Notes under the pieces: generated by a model
Told to the model about the DNA's origin: nothing
The model's input: the letters and a program-made list of their open reading frames with translations, nothing else
Databases searched by the model: none
Made by a program: the position numbers and the translations under genes
Shown here: in pieces, positions 1 to 8,441 of the stretch
Position numbering within the stretch: position 1 is the stretch's first letter
How the letters are laid out: each line of letters begins with the position of its first letter
NCBI RefSeq assembly: GCF_904849725.1
Contig: NC_058519.1
Coordinates: 539,718,316 to 539,782,315, forward strand
Reading direction: 5' to 3'
From: Hordeum vulgare subsp. vulgare
Lineage: Eukaryota > Streptophyta > Magnoliopsida > Poales > Poaceae
DNA length: 64,000 bases

Positions 1-768
1 ATGCATGATTTCATATCCTTGTAATTCTCTTCGAGTTGTGGGTTTTGTTTGGCCAACTTGATCTATGATTCTTGCAATGGGAGAAGTGATTGGTTTTGGG
101 TTCATACCGTGGGGTGACCTCACCCAGTGACATAAGGGGTAGCGAGGCACGCATCGTGTTGTTGCCATCAAGGGTAAAAAGATGGGGTTTACATCATTGG
201 TTTGAGTTTATCCCTCTACATCATGTCATCTTGCTTAAGGTGTTACGCTGTTCGTCATGAACTCAATACACTAGATGCATGCTGGATAGCGGTCGATATG
301 TGGAGTAATAGTAGTAGATGCAGACAATATCGGTGTACTTGTTTCGGACGTGATGCCTATATGTATGATCATTGCCTTAGATATCGTCATGACTTTGCGT
401 GGTTCTATCAATTGCTCGACAGTAATGTGTTCACCCACCGTAATATTTGCTATTTTGAGAGAAGCCTCTAGTGAAAACTATGGCCCCCGGGTCTACTTCA
501 CACCATATTTTCAGCCTTACACTTTTACTTCGTTGCACTTTCCGCCTTCAGATCTCACTTTGCAATCAATCTTGAATGGATTGACAACCCCTTTATAGCG
601 TTGGGTGCAAGCTTGTTTGTGTTTGCGCAGGTACTCTGGACACTTGGCTTGATTCTCCTACTGGATTGATACCTTTGTTCTCAAAACTGAGGGAAATACT
701 TACTGCTTCTGTGCTTCATCACCCTTTCCTCTTCAAGGGAAAAACCAACGCAAGCTCAAGAGGCAGCA
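1..768 (+). mobile_element. 3' part of a TGATACG-type Gypsy LTR, cut by the window edge
   Basis: This stretch matches, base for base with scattered changes, the 3' half of the LTR at 47310-48078. Shared stretches include the CCTACTGGATTGATACC and CTCAAGAGGNAGCA segments close to the LTR end. The LTR stops at AGGCAGCA and the sequence turns at once into a minus-strand Gypsy polyprotein relic. It is therefore probably the 3' LTR, or a solo LTR, of an element inserted in that older relic. The short open frames here are LTR shadows. The left boundary and TSD lie outside the window. Confidence 0.85.
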
Positions 769-1477
769 TTCAACGCCGAATTTTTCGGGTCCGAGCCGGA
801 TGTCCGGCCGCTGTAGGATTTCCAGCGCCTCCTCTTGCAGCATGCCTTCGTGCATCCTCATGGTTGCTTGGCCTTCACTTGTAGTGTTCCCGAGGTCCTC
901 CTCTTGGTACCTAAGCATGCAAAGCATTCCCACTTGAGGTAGCGACCATGTCTCGAGTGAATCGAATGGTGGTTCAATAAGGAGAGATTTCACCTTGGTT
1001 TCGATGGCATGTGCGCTAGCTCTCCTCAAATGACCACTTGGAGCTTGGAAGGTTGGCGTTGAGTCCATGGGTATGACCATAGGATGCTCCACATCATCTC
1101 CCCCCTTGGGAAAGATCCATCCTCAAATCAAGATCCTCATCACCATGGAAGGGAGATAGGTCCTTGACATTTAAGATGTCGCTTACATTGCACTTGTCGC
1201 GTGGAAGGTAGGTCTTGTAGGCATTGTCGTTGTAGTGTTCCAATACCTTGAAGGGTCCATTGGCTCGAGGAAGTAGCTTGCTCTTGTGCTTGGTGGGTAA
1301 TCTATCCTAGCGAAGGTGTTGCCACACAAGATCACCAATATTGAACACCATGGGGTGCTTGTTAATGTTGCGCTTGGTGGCGAGGCGTTCTACTTGTCTC
1401 TCTATCATGCGCTTTGTGTCTTCATGCATCTTCTTTATGTAGCTTGCACTTGCACTTGCGTTCATGTCCGTTATCTC
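733..1477 (-). pseudogene. C-terminal tail of the Gypsy polyprotein
   Basis: After the integrase core, the minus strand reads LPTKHKSKLLPRANGPFKVLE, then DKCNVSDILNV, then LSPFHGDEDLDLR. This is the post-integrase region of grass Gypsy polyproteins. A stop follows. A further open segment (733-1092) contains ASAHAIETKVKSLL, resembling the 'TRARARAIQ' type C-terminal tail. The last bases below 769 belong to the inserted LTR, so the original 3' end is lost. Confidence 0.6.
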
Positions 1478-2277
1478 TTAGAGTGTTAGCAGGAGTATCT
1501 CCAATGGGGACAACGGGTTGAAGCCGTAGACCACCTCGAAGGGAGACATGTTAGTGGTGGAGTGACGTGTGCGATTGTAGGCGTACTCGGCTATGGGTAG
1601 GCATTCTTCCCATTCCTTGACGTTCTTCTTGATCAACACGCGGAGGAGCATAGAAAGCGCCCGTTTGGTGACCTCAGTTTGGCCATTGGTTTGTGGGTGA
1701 TAAGCCGAAGAGAAGAGTAGCTTGATTCCGAGGTTGGTGCATAATGTCTTCCAAAAATAGTTTAGGAACTTGATGTCATGATCCAACACAACGGTCTTGG
1801 GAACTCCATGTAGCCTAAAGATCTCCCTACAAAAGAGATTCGCAACATGTGAAGCATCGTCTATCTTGTGGCATGGAATAAAATGTGCAATTTTGGAGAA
1901 ACGGTCCACAACAACAAATACAAAATCTTTGCCATTTTTAATTCTTGGCAAACCAAGCACAAAGTCCATGATTATATCTTACCAAGGAGCAAAAGGTATT
2001 GTAAGTGGCATGTATATACCACGCAATTGAGGTTTTGACTTAGCTTTGCGGCATGTTGAGCAACGGTTGGTGTAGCGTGCCACATCACGAAACATATTTG
2101 GCCAAAAGTACTTGTTGGAAAGCATGGAAAATGCCTTTTGCGTCCAAAATGTCTCAGGAGTCCTCCACCGAGAACCTCCTCAAAAGAAGCAAACGAAGAG
2201 AAGACTCAAGAATGCAAAATTTGTTAGCACTCATAAGATATCCATCTTTCAAAAATATTGCTTCCAAAAATTGTTAG
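1478..2277 (-). pseudogene. Gypsy integrase (relic)
   Basis: The long open part (1478-1969) has MDFVLGLP at its start, [12 protein letters not shown] in the middle and [10 protein letters not shown]. This matches the D,D,35E integrase core, with the second Asp box altered from the usual SDRD. The zinc-finger part upstream (about 1975-2277) is recognisable as ARYTNRCSTC but is separated from the core by an in-frame TAA just before MDFV. In intact elements this enzyme inserts cDNA into the genome. Confidence 0.8.
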
Positions 2278-2471
2278 CTTGACACTTTGTATATGGAATA
2301 TCAAAAGAAGCATCATGCTCATACAACTCTTTGATATGCTCAAAACCAATGACATTCAATTCAAGTTGAGTAAATAGCATGCATTTGCGGGAAGAGCAAC
2401 CACTACTACATTCTCTTTATCCTTGATGTACTTAATGACATAGGGAAATGACTCAATAAATTCACTCAATC

Positions 2472-2771
2472 TCATATGTTATCTATTAAACTTGGTTTGA
2501 GATTTAAGATACTTGAGAGTTTCATGATCGGTATGAATAAAAATTCACGTGGGTGAAGATAATGCTCCCAAACTTGCAAAACTCTCACCAAAACATACAA
2601 TTCCTTATCATATATGGGGTAGTTAAGTTGAGCTCCGGAAAGTTTCTCACTAAAGTACACAATTAGGCGTTTCTCTTGCATTAACACACCAACAATTCCA
2701 TCACCACTAGCATCAGAAAGCACTTCAAAAGTTTTATCAAAATTGAGTATTGCGAGCACTGGGGCATGCAT
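2472..2771 (-). pseudogene. Gypsy RNase H (relic)
   Basis: The 99-residue open segment contains [19 protein letters not shown] and [22 protein letters not shown]. This is the canonical first half of a Ty3/Gypsy RNase H, including the DAS catalytic motif. It lies 3' of RT and 5' of INT on the minus strand, as expected. The remainder of the domain, towards 2290, is not open. Confidence 0.75.
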
Positions 2772-2879
2772 AAGAAATTTTTTAAGCTCATTAAAAGCGG
2801 TGTCTTGCGATTGTCCCCAAACAAAGGGTGCACTCTTCTCGTTAATGCATGTACATGAGATGTAATTGTGCTAAAGTCC

Positions 2880-3678
2880 TTAACAAATCAACGATAGAAA
2901 TTGGCTATTCCACCTGTTGTAAATTTGTGGGAGTGCGCCAAGTTTTAATACCATCTATTTTAGATTCATATGAACGCCCTTAGAAGATACCACAAATCCT
3001 AGGTAAACAAGATTGTCTACACCAAAAGTGCATTTTTCCATGTTTGCATGAAGTTGCTCTTTCCTAAGAACTTTCAATACTTCTATAACATGTGTAACAT
3101 GCTCCTTTAGAGATTTGCTAAACACAAGAATATCATCAAAGTATATGACAACACAATCGTCAATGAGATGTCAAAGGACATAGTGCATCACACGCATGAA
3201 GTTACTTGGCACTTGAGATAAGCCCATAGGAATAACGAACCGACCAAATTTGGTTTTGAAAGTCGTTTTCCATTCGTCACCTTCTTGCATGTGAATTTTA
3301 TAGTAGCCACTTTTAAGATAAATTTTAGAGAAAATGGCGACGCCACTAAGTTCATCAAGCATGTCATCAAGGCGTGGGATTGGATGGTGATACCTGACGA
3401 TGATAGAATTAATGGGATGACAATTGGAACACATGGCATACTACCGTCTTTCTTATGCACAAGAATGACCGAAACTGCACATCGGCTAAGGCTCTCGTGT
3501 ACATACCCATTTTCGAGGAGTTAGTGCACTTGCCTTTGGATTTCCTTTGTCTCCTCAGGGTTGACGCGGTATGGTGATTTGTTTGGAAGAGGTGCGTCGG
3601 CGATGAGGTCGATGCGGTGCTCGATTCCCCTAAGTGTACGTAGTCCCAGAGGTAGCTCATCGGGAAAAATATCTTCAA
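2880..3678 (-). pseudogene. Gypsy reverse transcriptase (relic)
   Basis: Read on the minus strand, the order is FPDELPLGL, the region HRIDLI, VHKKDGS, then HPIPRLDDMLDEL, SGYYKIHM, FGRFVIPMGL and a YFDDILVFS active-site segment (the YxDD box) near 3130-3150. These are the ordered RT blocks of Ty3/Gypsy pol. I see an in-frame stop inside the 'VH.LLENGY' segment, a frameshift after KDGSM, and another stop just before the YFDD block. It is clearly dead. Confidence 0.8.
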
Positions 3679-3720
3679 ATTCCTGCAACAAACAAAAACA
3701 AAACCAAACGAAAGTGCCTT

Positions 3721-4089
3721 TCTGCTCCCGAGCTCATTTGAGCTCGGGTGAACAGTAAAATCAATTTTTTTTTTGGAAAAATGTTCAAAAATTTCTGAAT
3801 TTTTTTAAGACCAACTTTGACAAAAGTTCTAAGAGCATGCAAAAATTTGGCATGAACTAACATTTCTACAAGGCGTGGAAAAATAAACAAAATAGACACC
3901 CTGAAAATGCGCATTTTCACAGCATCCATTTTGTTTATTTTTCCACGCCTTGTAGAAATGTTAGTTCATGCTAGATTTTTGCATTCACTTAGAACTTTTG
4001 TCAAAGTTGGTCTCAAAAAAAAATCAGAATTTTTTGAATTTTTTTCCGATTTTACTGTTCACCCGAGCTCAAATGAGCTCGGGAGCAGA
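3721..4089. mobile_element. Fold-back MITE with near-perfect inverted halves
   Basis: The two ends are exact inverted repeats: TCTGCTCCCGAGCTCA at the left and its reverse complement at the right. The complementarity continues almost to the centre: the GTGGAAAAATAAACAAAAT block at 3869-3887 pairs with its inverse around 3930-3948, and CATTTCTACAAGGCG pairs likewise. The whole 369 bp would fold into one long hairpin. Each end also carries an internal palindrome, GAGCTCATTTGAGCTC. No clear TSD was found, so the superfamily (Mutator-like or other) is open. It sits between the PR and RT remains of the Gypsy relic. Confidence 0.85.
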
Positions 4090-4261
4090 TACTCCACGTC
4101 CAAAACCAAAGGGAGATGGTGCGAAGTATTAGTCCTCACGGCCTCATCTTTGCACACAAGTACAAAGTTAAGCACACTTGATGGGCTCCCACTCACGCCC
4201 CTCAAGTCTCTTTTGGTGGCTAGAAGCACTAAGTTTTTCTTGTCCCTCATCGTGGAGTCAC

Positions 4262-4893
4262 TCATATATGGCTTGTGGCGCTCACTCTCTTTTGGGTGGT
4301 TTGCTCTCTCTCTCTCTTCTCTCCACGATGGTTTGAAGCTTGCTTGTTGGTGGTCACTTGAGTTGGCGACATAGGTCGAAGAACATACTCCTTGCCCTTC
4401 ATCCTGAAGCTATAATGATTGGTTCGACCGTTGTGGATGATGTCGTGGTCAAATTGCCAAGTCTTCCAAGAAGGATATGACACAGACGGACATATGAACC
4501 ACATCATACTCCAAAAGTGTCTTCATATGCGCCAATCGTGAAGGAGACTTGCATGGTGTGGTCGACTTGTAAGGTGTCGGAGTCACTTAGACAATGAACT
4601 TTGTAAGGGCAGGGGTGCTTCTTCTTGACTAATTGCAACTTGGAACAAAGTTCTTCACTTGCGAAATTGTGGAAACTTCCGCCGTCAATTATGGCCTTGA
4701 CAGATTTCCCCTCGATGGCCACTTTGGTGTGCAAAATGTGGCAACGTTCGCCTTTGTCTTGTTGTTGAAGGGTCAAAACCTTGGAGACAACAAGAGCGGA
4801 CCTCGGATCGTTGTCATAAAATATGTGTGCATCTTTATTCACTTGGCGGTGCATGGCCACATGCTCCAAAGCTTTCATCTCTTCATCACTCAT
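4262..4893 (-). pseudogene. Gypsy aspartic protease region (relic)
   Basis: The frame contains the segment VKAIIDGGSFHNFAS, in the position of the plant Gypsy protease active site (usually Asp-Ser/Thr-Gly; here DGGS). It is followed by SKLQL and CPYKVHCLSD, which are typical of grass Gypsy proteases. Downstream, the HDIIHNGRTNHY segment and the beta-strands after it lie in a shifted frame (4262-4507), so at least one frameshift separates the two halves. RT should follow directly on the minus strand but is displaced by the 3721-4089 MITE. It acts as a polyprotein-cleaving protease in intact relatives; this copy cannot work. Confidence 0.75.
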
Positions 4894-5524
4894 GGAAAAC
4901 CCGGTTAACTACCGCCCAATTACCGCTTCGACCTCCCCAAACATCTATTTTTGAAGCGGTTTGAGATCGGTATCGCCCCGGTTTTTTCGATGGACTCATC
5001 CTGACTCGTACAACCTGTCCCAACTTCAAAGAACGCCTCTGAGAAGTGGTACAACTGCCCCAAGCGGTGCAACCAATGGTGTGACCTGTACAACTCGCAT
5101 GCATCTGCGCAGAAAAAGGGGTCACGACCCATGTATCCCCAACTTACCCGTTGGACTATAAGTACTCGTCTTGTAGCTCCGAATTAGGATGAGCAAAGCA
5201 TATGTGATGAACTAGAGCTTTGTCTCCTTCCACTACCTCTCTAATGGAGATCAAGGCCTCCATGTGAGAAGATCCCTAGTGGATGTCCAACGCCCCTCTT
5301 TCGGGAAGATCCTCCTAGGATTCAACGCCCCTTGTGGGACGAACTATCTCCTTCACTATTTCCTCTTGTTGAATTTGAATCTTGTATCTTTTGTGTGTTT
5401 CTAGAATTAGTGGATGTGTGATTGGAACTTGTCTTGAGAGTTTTCCCTCTTGTGTTCATGTTGATTTCCGTCCCCCCCCCCACCTCCAAGTGTGAATAAG
5501 ATCAACAATAGGGTTCCACCCTAT
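4894..5524. other. LTR-like debris without coding capacity
   Basis: No gene is visible. The stretch reads like a retrotransposon LTR/leader on the plus strand: mixed GC-rich then T-rich sequence, GGACTATAAGTACTCGTC (possible TATA region) at about 5153-5170, and GATCAACAATAGGGTTCCACC near the right end. A run of Cs lies at 5472-5481. I could not pair it with another copy in the window, so the assignment is tentative. Confidence 0.35.
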
Positions 5525-5825
5525 ACCATCTCCAAGTTTTAATAGCATCAATTTTAGTTTCACCAGCTTGAACACCCTTAGAAGATACTACAAACTCTAG
5601 GAAAACAAGCTTGTCAACACCAAAAGTGCATTTTTTCATGTTCGCACAAAGTTGCTATTTCATAAGAACTTGCAATTCTTCCCTAACATGTGCAACATGC
5701 TCCTTGGGAGTTTTGCTAAATACAAGGATGTCATCAAAGTATACAACAACACAATATCCAATGAGATGGCGTGAAACGAAATACATAACACGCATAAATG
5801 TGCTAGGTGCTTGTGATAGACCTCA
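5525..5825 (-). pseudogene. Displaced second copy of a Gypsy RT fragment
   Basis: This is closely similar to 2940-3215 inside the main Gypsy relic. It shares AAAAGTGCATTTTT, AAGTTGCT, ACATGCTCC, GTCATCAAAGTATA and ACACGCAT segments in the same order and orientation. It therefore encodes the same RT stretch, including the DDxxV active-site neighbourhood, on the minus strand. It is not contiguous with the main relic, so it comes from a second related element or from a duplication. No open frame spans it. Confidence 0.7.
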
Positions 5826-6509
5826 AAGATGGCAAATTTGGTCCTCAAACATCCGCGAACACGCTCGATATGTATGTACATGTCCATTTTAGAAACCAAA
5901 TTCGTACATGCATTCATGCACCACATGTTTTTCCTTTATGTTTGATCACATGCATGAGATTGATGGAGATGGAGTGAGAAAAATACAAGAAAGAATAAAG
6001 ATGGTTTACGGTGGGTCAAATTCTATGTGATGAACACATGATCATTGGCCAGATTACGAGAAGCGTCGGATAGCCTGGACATGTGGGTCCGGTTGGGTCA
6101 AAAGAAATATTCGTCTGTCCGGTTTGTGATCGTGTGTCTGCCCAGTTAATTGTGATCGTGTGTCTGCCCAGTTAATTTAAAAAGTCCAACTGTAAATGTT
6201 TTAAGAATCCATGTGGCCATTCCAACTATCATCGACTGCATTGAGGACTCGTGGTTGAGATCTAGAAAGCCCCTACCAAAGATCATCAAGAAATGATTCA
6301 ACTCTATGACCCATTGCTTTGACCGTTGGGAAACATGAAATGCAATGGCCCTCGGGAACATGGACAACAACGATTCATCACAGCTCTTGTGAACCACATT
6401 CATAAACTCCAGACTTAGAGGGCAGGAGCAGGGTGTTGGCTTGTCGCATAGGCATTGCTATTAGTCTATTCTTGTAACATAAATTGTTGCTTTCTATTCC
6501 TATAATATA
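5826..6509. other. Intergenic sequence 3' of the His-rich gene
   Basis: No coding region or known repeat is recognised. The composition is mixed and unlike the surrounding LTRs, so it may be single- or low-copy DNA. It contains an exact 26-bp tandem duplication (6125-6176) and ends at a short Stowaway MITE. Confidence 0.5.
6125..6176 (+). repeat. Exact 26-bp tandem duplication
   Basis: Two identical adjacent units beginning TGTGATCGTG and ending CCAGTTAAT occupy 6125-6150 and 6151-6176. There are no further copies. It is a simple local duplication in otherwise unique-looking sequence. Confidence 0.95.
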
Positions 6510-6591
6510 CTTTCTTCGTTTCATAATATAAAAATATATTTTTATACTACACTACTAACAAATAAACTCTTATTTTATGGGACGAAGGGAG
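6510..6591. mobile_element. Short Stowaway-like MITE
   Basis: The unit starts CTTTCTTCGTTTCATAATA and ends TATTTTATGGGACGAAGGGAG, which are imperfect inverted repeats of the Stowaway CTCCCTCCGT type. TA dinucleotides flank both ends (6508-6509 and 6592-6593), matching the Stowaway/Tc1-mariner target site. It lies about 400 bp beyond the stop codon of the His-rich gene, in its 3' flank. Confidence 0.85.
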
Positions 6592-6593
6592 TA

Positions 6594-6987
6594 ATACACA
6601 ATTTACAATACTCTCTCAAGGATAAAAAACTACACGCGCCAAACAATGCTTTGCAGTAATCGTTTGGTGTCAACGATAATTGTAGTAGTACACGTATCCT
6701 CCATTCTGATTTCGTTACTTGGATGCGTGCCTATTGTTTTGCCTTTTATTGCACGTTTATCAATGCTCGACCTGTTTGTGTTGTTTTTGCTAGAACAAAT
6801 TCGATTTAATAATGAATAAACTTCAATTTCATAAATCGGTTTCCATATATGATATGGAAATTTTTTGCATCTCAAACTAATTCCGAAAACGCATGCCTAT
6901 TTCACCACTTCCGTTGATAATTTAACAGAGACCTTGGTCTATTGCAGCATGCACGCCTTATTATTACAAAGCTGACAGGACGAACAC
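6594..6987. other. 3' flank of the His-rich gene
   Basis: No coding region is seen. For the minus-strand gene this is the 3' UTR and downstream flank. An AATAATAA-type polyadenylation-like signal (minus strand) lies about 25-30 bp beyond the stop codon, at about 6957-6965. Further T-rich and A-rich stretches follow. The transcript end cannot be fixed from sequence alone. Confidence 0.4.
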
Positions 6988-7890
6988 CTAAAGAAGCAAC
7001 AAAACAGCGGGCACGGCGACCGCGCCGAGCAAACCAACTCCGCCGGTGACGGCGTGGTGGGAAGAGGAGCTTGCCGGACCAGGCGCTGGGGCGGGTGCGT
7101 GATGGTGTGGTGACGGTGCTGGAGACTGCCGAGTCGGCGCGTGAGCCGCCGCTGTCACTTGTTCGCTGCCAAGCCGCTCGGTATGGCTGGGGCCGGATGT
7201 CGACGAGGACGGAGAGTGCGCCGGGGCGTGGTGATGATGATGGCGATGGCGATGGTGCTGGTGGTGAACTGGCGCCGGCGCTGGAGCGTGGTGGCCGTGG
7301 TGGTGCGGGCTTGGTGCCTTGTGCAGCTCGTCGGCCTCGATGTGGTCAGGGAGACCCGACTCCGTGTTTGTAGCAGTGTCCAGCTCGTCGGCATGGATGT
7401 GGACCGGGGACGGCGCTGGAGCGTGGTGATGGTGGTGGCTCGGCGACGGCACCGGAGCTTGGTGATGATGGTGGTGGCTTGGCGACGGGGCCGGAGCGTG
7501 GTGATGATGGTGGTGGCTCGGCGACGGGGCAGGAGCGTGGTGATGATGATGGTGGTGGCTCGGCGATGGGGCAGGAGCGTGGTGATGATGATGATGGTGG
7601 CTCGGCGACGGGGCTGGGGCGTGGTGATGATGGTGGTGGCTCGGCGACGGCGCCGGAGCATGGTGATGATGGTGGTGCTCGCCATGGACGGGAGCAGGCG
7701 CCGGAGCATGGTGATGATGGTGGTGCTTGCCATGGACGGGAGCAGGCGCCGACGCCGGACCGTGATGGTGATGAGGGCTCGGCGCTTGAGCCGGCGAGTG
7801 GTGGTGGTCCTCGTGCGCCGAGGAGAGGGCGACCAGCGAGGCCAGCAGCAGTGCCATCACCACGGCGGTTGACGAGAGAGGAGTCGCCAT
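6988..7890 (-). CDS. Secreted histidine-rich arabinogalactan-like protein with GPI-anchor signal
   Basis: This is the one convincing host gene: an uninterrupted 300-residue, intronless frame. Residues 1-25 are a classical signal peptide (hydrophobic core VVMALLLASLVAL, likely cut after SSA). Residues 26-164 are made of Ala-Pro/Ser-Pro modules (APAPSPS, APAPAPVHG) alternating with runs of 4-7 His. Residues 165-190 are an acidic linker with two related motifs, HADELDT and EADELHK. A second His/Arg cluster covers 196-221. The C-terminus has a Ser-rich, possible omega region (about 273-277) followed by the hydrophobic tail GLLGAVAVPAVLLLL. AP/SP repeats are known targets for proline hydroxylation and arabinogalactan addition, so an arabinogalactan protein at the plasma membrane or wall fits. 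By my count about 28% of residues are His, suggesting metal or pH-dependent binding (inference). The start is the only ATG that gives a signal peptide and has a TATA box upstream. A generic low-complexity ORF is unlikely given intact signals at both ends. Confidence 0.85.
   Translation of the reverse strand: MATPLSSTAVVMALLLASLVALSSAHEDHHHSPAQAPSPHHHHGPASAPAPVHGKHHHHHHAPAPAPVHGEHHHHHHAPAPSPSHHHHHHAPAPSPSHHHHHHHAPAPSPSHHHHHHHAPAPSPSHHHHHHAPAPSPSHHHHHQAPVPSPSHHHHHAPAPSPVHIHADELDTATNTESGLPDHIEADELHKAPSPHHHGHHAPAPAPVHHQHHRHRHHHHHAPAHSPSSSTSGPSHTERLGSEQVTAAAHAPTRQSPAPSPHHHAPAPAPGPASSSSHHAVTGGVGLLGAVAVPAVLLLL
7411..7726 (-). repeat. In-frame minisatellite coding for APAPSPS-His(n) units
   Basis: Within the His-rich gene, units of roughly 36-42 bp encode an Ala-Pro/Ser-Pro heptad followed by 5-7 His codons. 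There are about eight successive units, including two early APAPAPVHG variants. Unit length changes only by whole His codons, so the frame stays open. CAC and CAT codons are mixed, which gives an imperfect minisatellite of the sort prone to unequal exchange. Confidence 0.85.
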
Positions 7891-7956
7891 GGCAAGAAGC
7901 TTTGGGAGTGGTGGTGGTGGTATTGTTGCTGTGGTTGTGACAGTCAGGGAACGCGT

Positions 7957-7966
7957 CTATTTATAG
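7957..7966 (-). promoter_or_regulatory. TATA box of the His-rich gene
   Basis: On the minus strand the sequence reads CTATAAATAG, a strong plant TATA box, 67-76 bp upstream of the ATG at 7890. This leaves room for a short 5' leader with GT/CA-rich repeats (7900-7940). The position supports the chosen start codon. Confidence 0.75.
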
Positions 7967-8270
7967 CAACGAGCACGCGTATTTGGAAGGAGGGGAGCGG
8001 GCCGTCGTCTCACTATGGCAAGTATTCAATTTTGCGCATTAATGCTTACTATAAAAATGCGATTTCGATTGATACGTTTCCGATCGTCGAATTCGCTACA
8101 ATAAATCGGTGCCATTTATTCGTATAGCTGCCAGCATTATACTGCTGGCATACGGGCATGTGACTATGACCTGCCAAATATCCTGTGAGCCGTTGAGTAT
8201 ATATATCATATTTATATTTCGGCCTAAGGAAAATTTCGACAAAAATCGTAATTTATGCCATGCAATGTTT
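7967..8270. other. Upstream promoter region of the His-rich gene
   Basis: There is no gene here. It lies upstream of the TATA box for the minus-strand gene and is AT-rich. I see no motif that I can name with confidence. It ends at a truncated Stowaway MITE, so MITE sequence starts about 300 bp from the TATA box. Confidence 0.4.
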
Positions 8271-8383
8271 AATAAGTGTCTTAACTTTATACTATCTTTA
8301 ATACAAAGGTATACTAAGCTTTTTTTTTTTTTTACAACGAAAGTTATACTAAGCTCGAGACAGTTATTTTGAGACGGAGGGAG
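8271..8383. mobile_element. 5'-truncated Stowaway MITE (Thalos/Athos type)
   Basis: The right end, TTTGAGACGGAGGGAG followed by TA, is a canonical Stowaway terminus. The interior AATAAGTGTCTTAACTTTA and ACTAAGCTCGAGACAGTTA segments are inverted relative to each other, as in Thalos-type Stowaways. The expected left terminus CTCCCTCCGTCTCAAA is absent and the left half begins at AATAAGTG. An A/T homopolymer (15 Ts) interrupts the middle. It sits in the upstream region of the His-rich gene. Confidence 0.75.
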
Positions 8384-8441
8384 TATTATACAGTACACAT
8401 CTACCTAAAAAAAGAGGGGAAAGTCTACTGGTCTTACACCC

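Larger units (their letters stand above)
769..4893 (-). mobile_element. Decayed Ty3/Gypsy polyprotein region (PR-RT-RNaseH-INT)
   Basis: On the minus strand the order protease, reverse transcriptase, RNase H, integrase and C-terminal tail is preserved, as expected for a Ty3/Gypsy element. Every domain is broken by stop codons or frameshifts. A gag region and flanking LTRs were not recognised. The relic is interrupted by the LTR ending at 768 and by a fold-back MITE at 3721-4089, so it is the oldest layer at this end of the window. Sub-domains are listed separately. Confidence 0.85.

Noticed and set aside
202..598. Plus-strand ORFs of 82-89 codons at the window start
   Set aside because: The same frames recur in the LTRs at 47.6 kb, 17.7 kb and 23.4 kb; they are LTR sequence, not genes.
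4894..5524. Gag region of the left Gypsy relic
   Set aside because: No gag block is readable on the minus strand, and the sequence looks like LTR or leader on the plus strand instead.
7071..7940. Long plus-strand frames (243, 153 and 100 codons) across the His-rich gene
   Set aside because: They are antisense shadows of the CAC/CAT and GCX-CCX repeats. The resulting Arg/Val/Met- or Gly/Asp-rich proteins have no signal peptide or domain, while the minus frame has intact signals at both ends.
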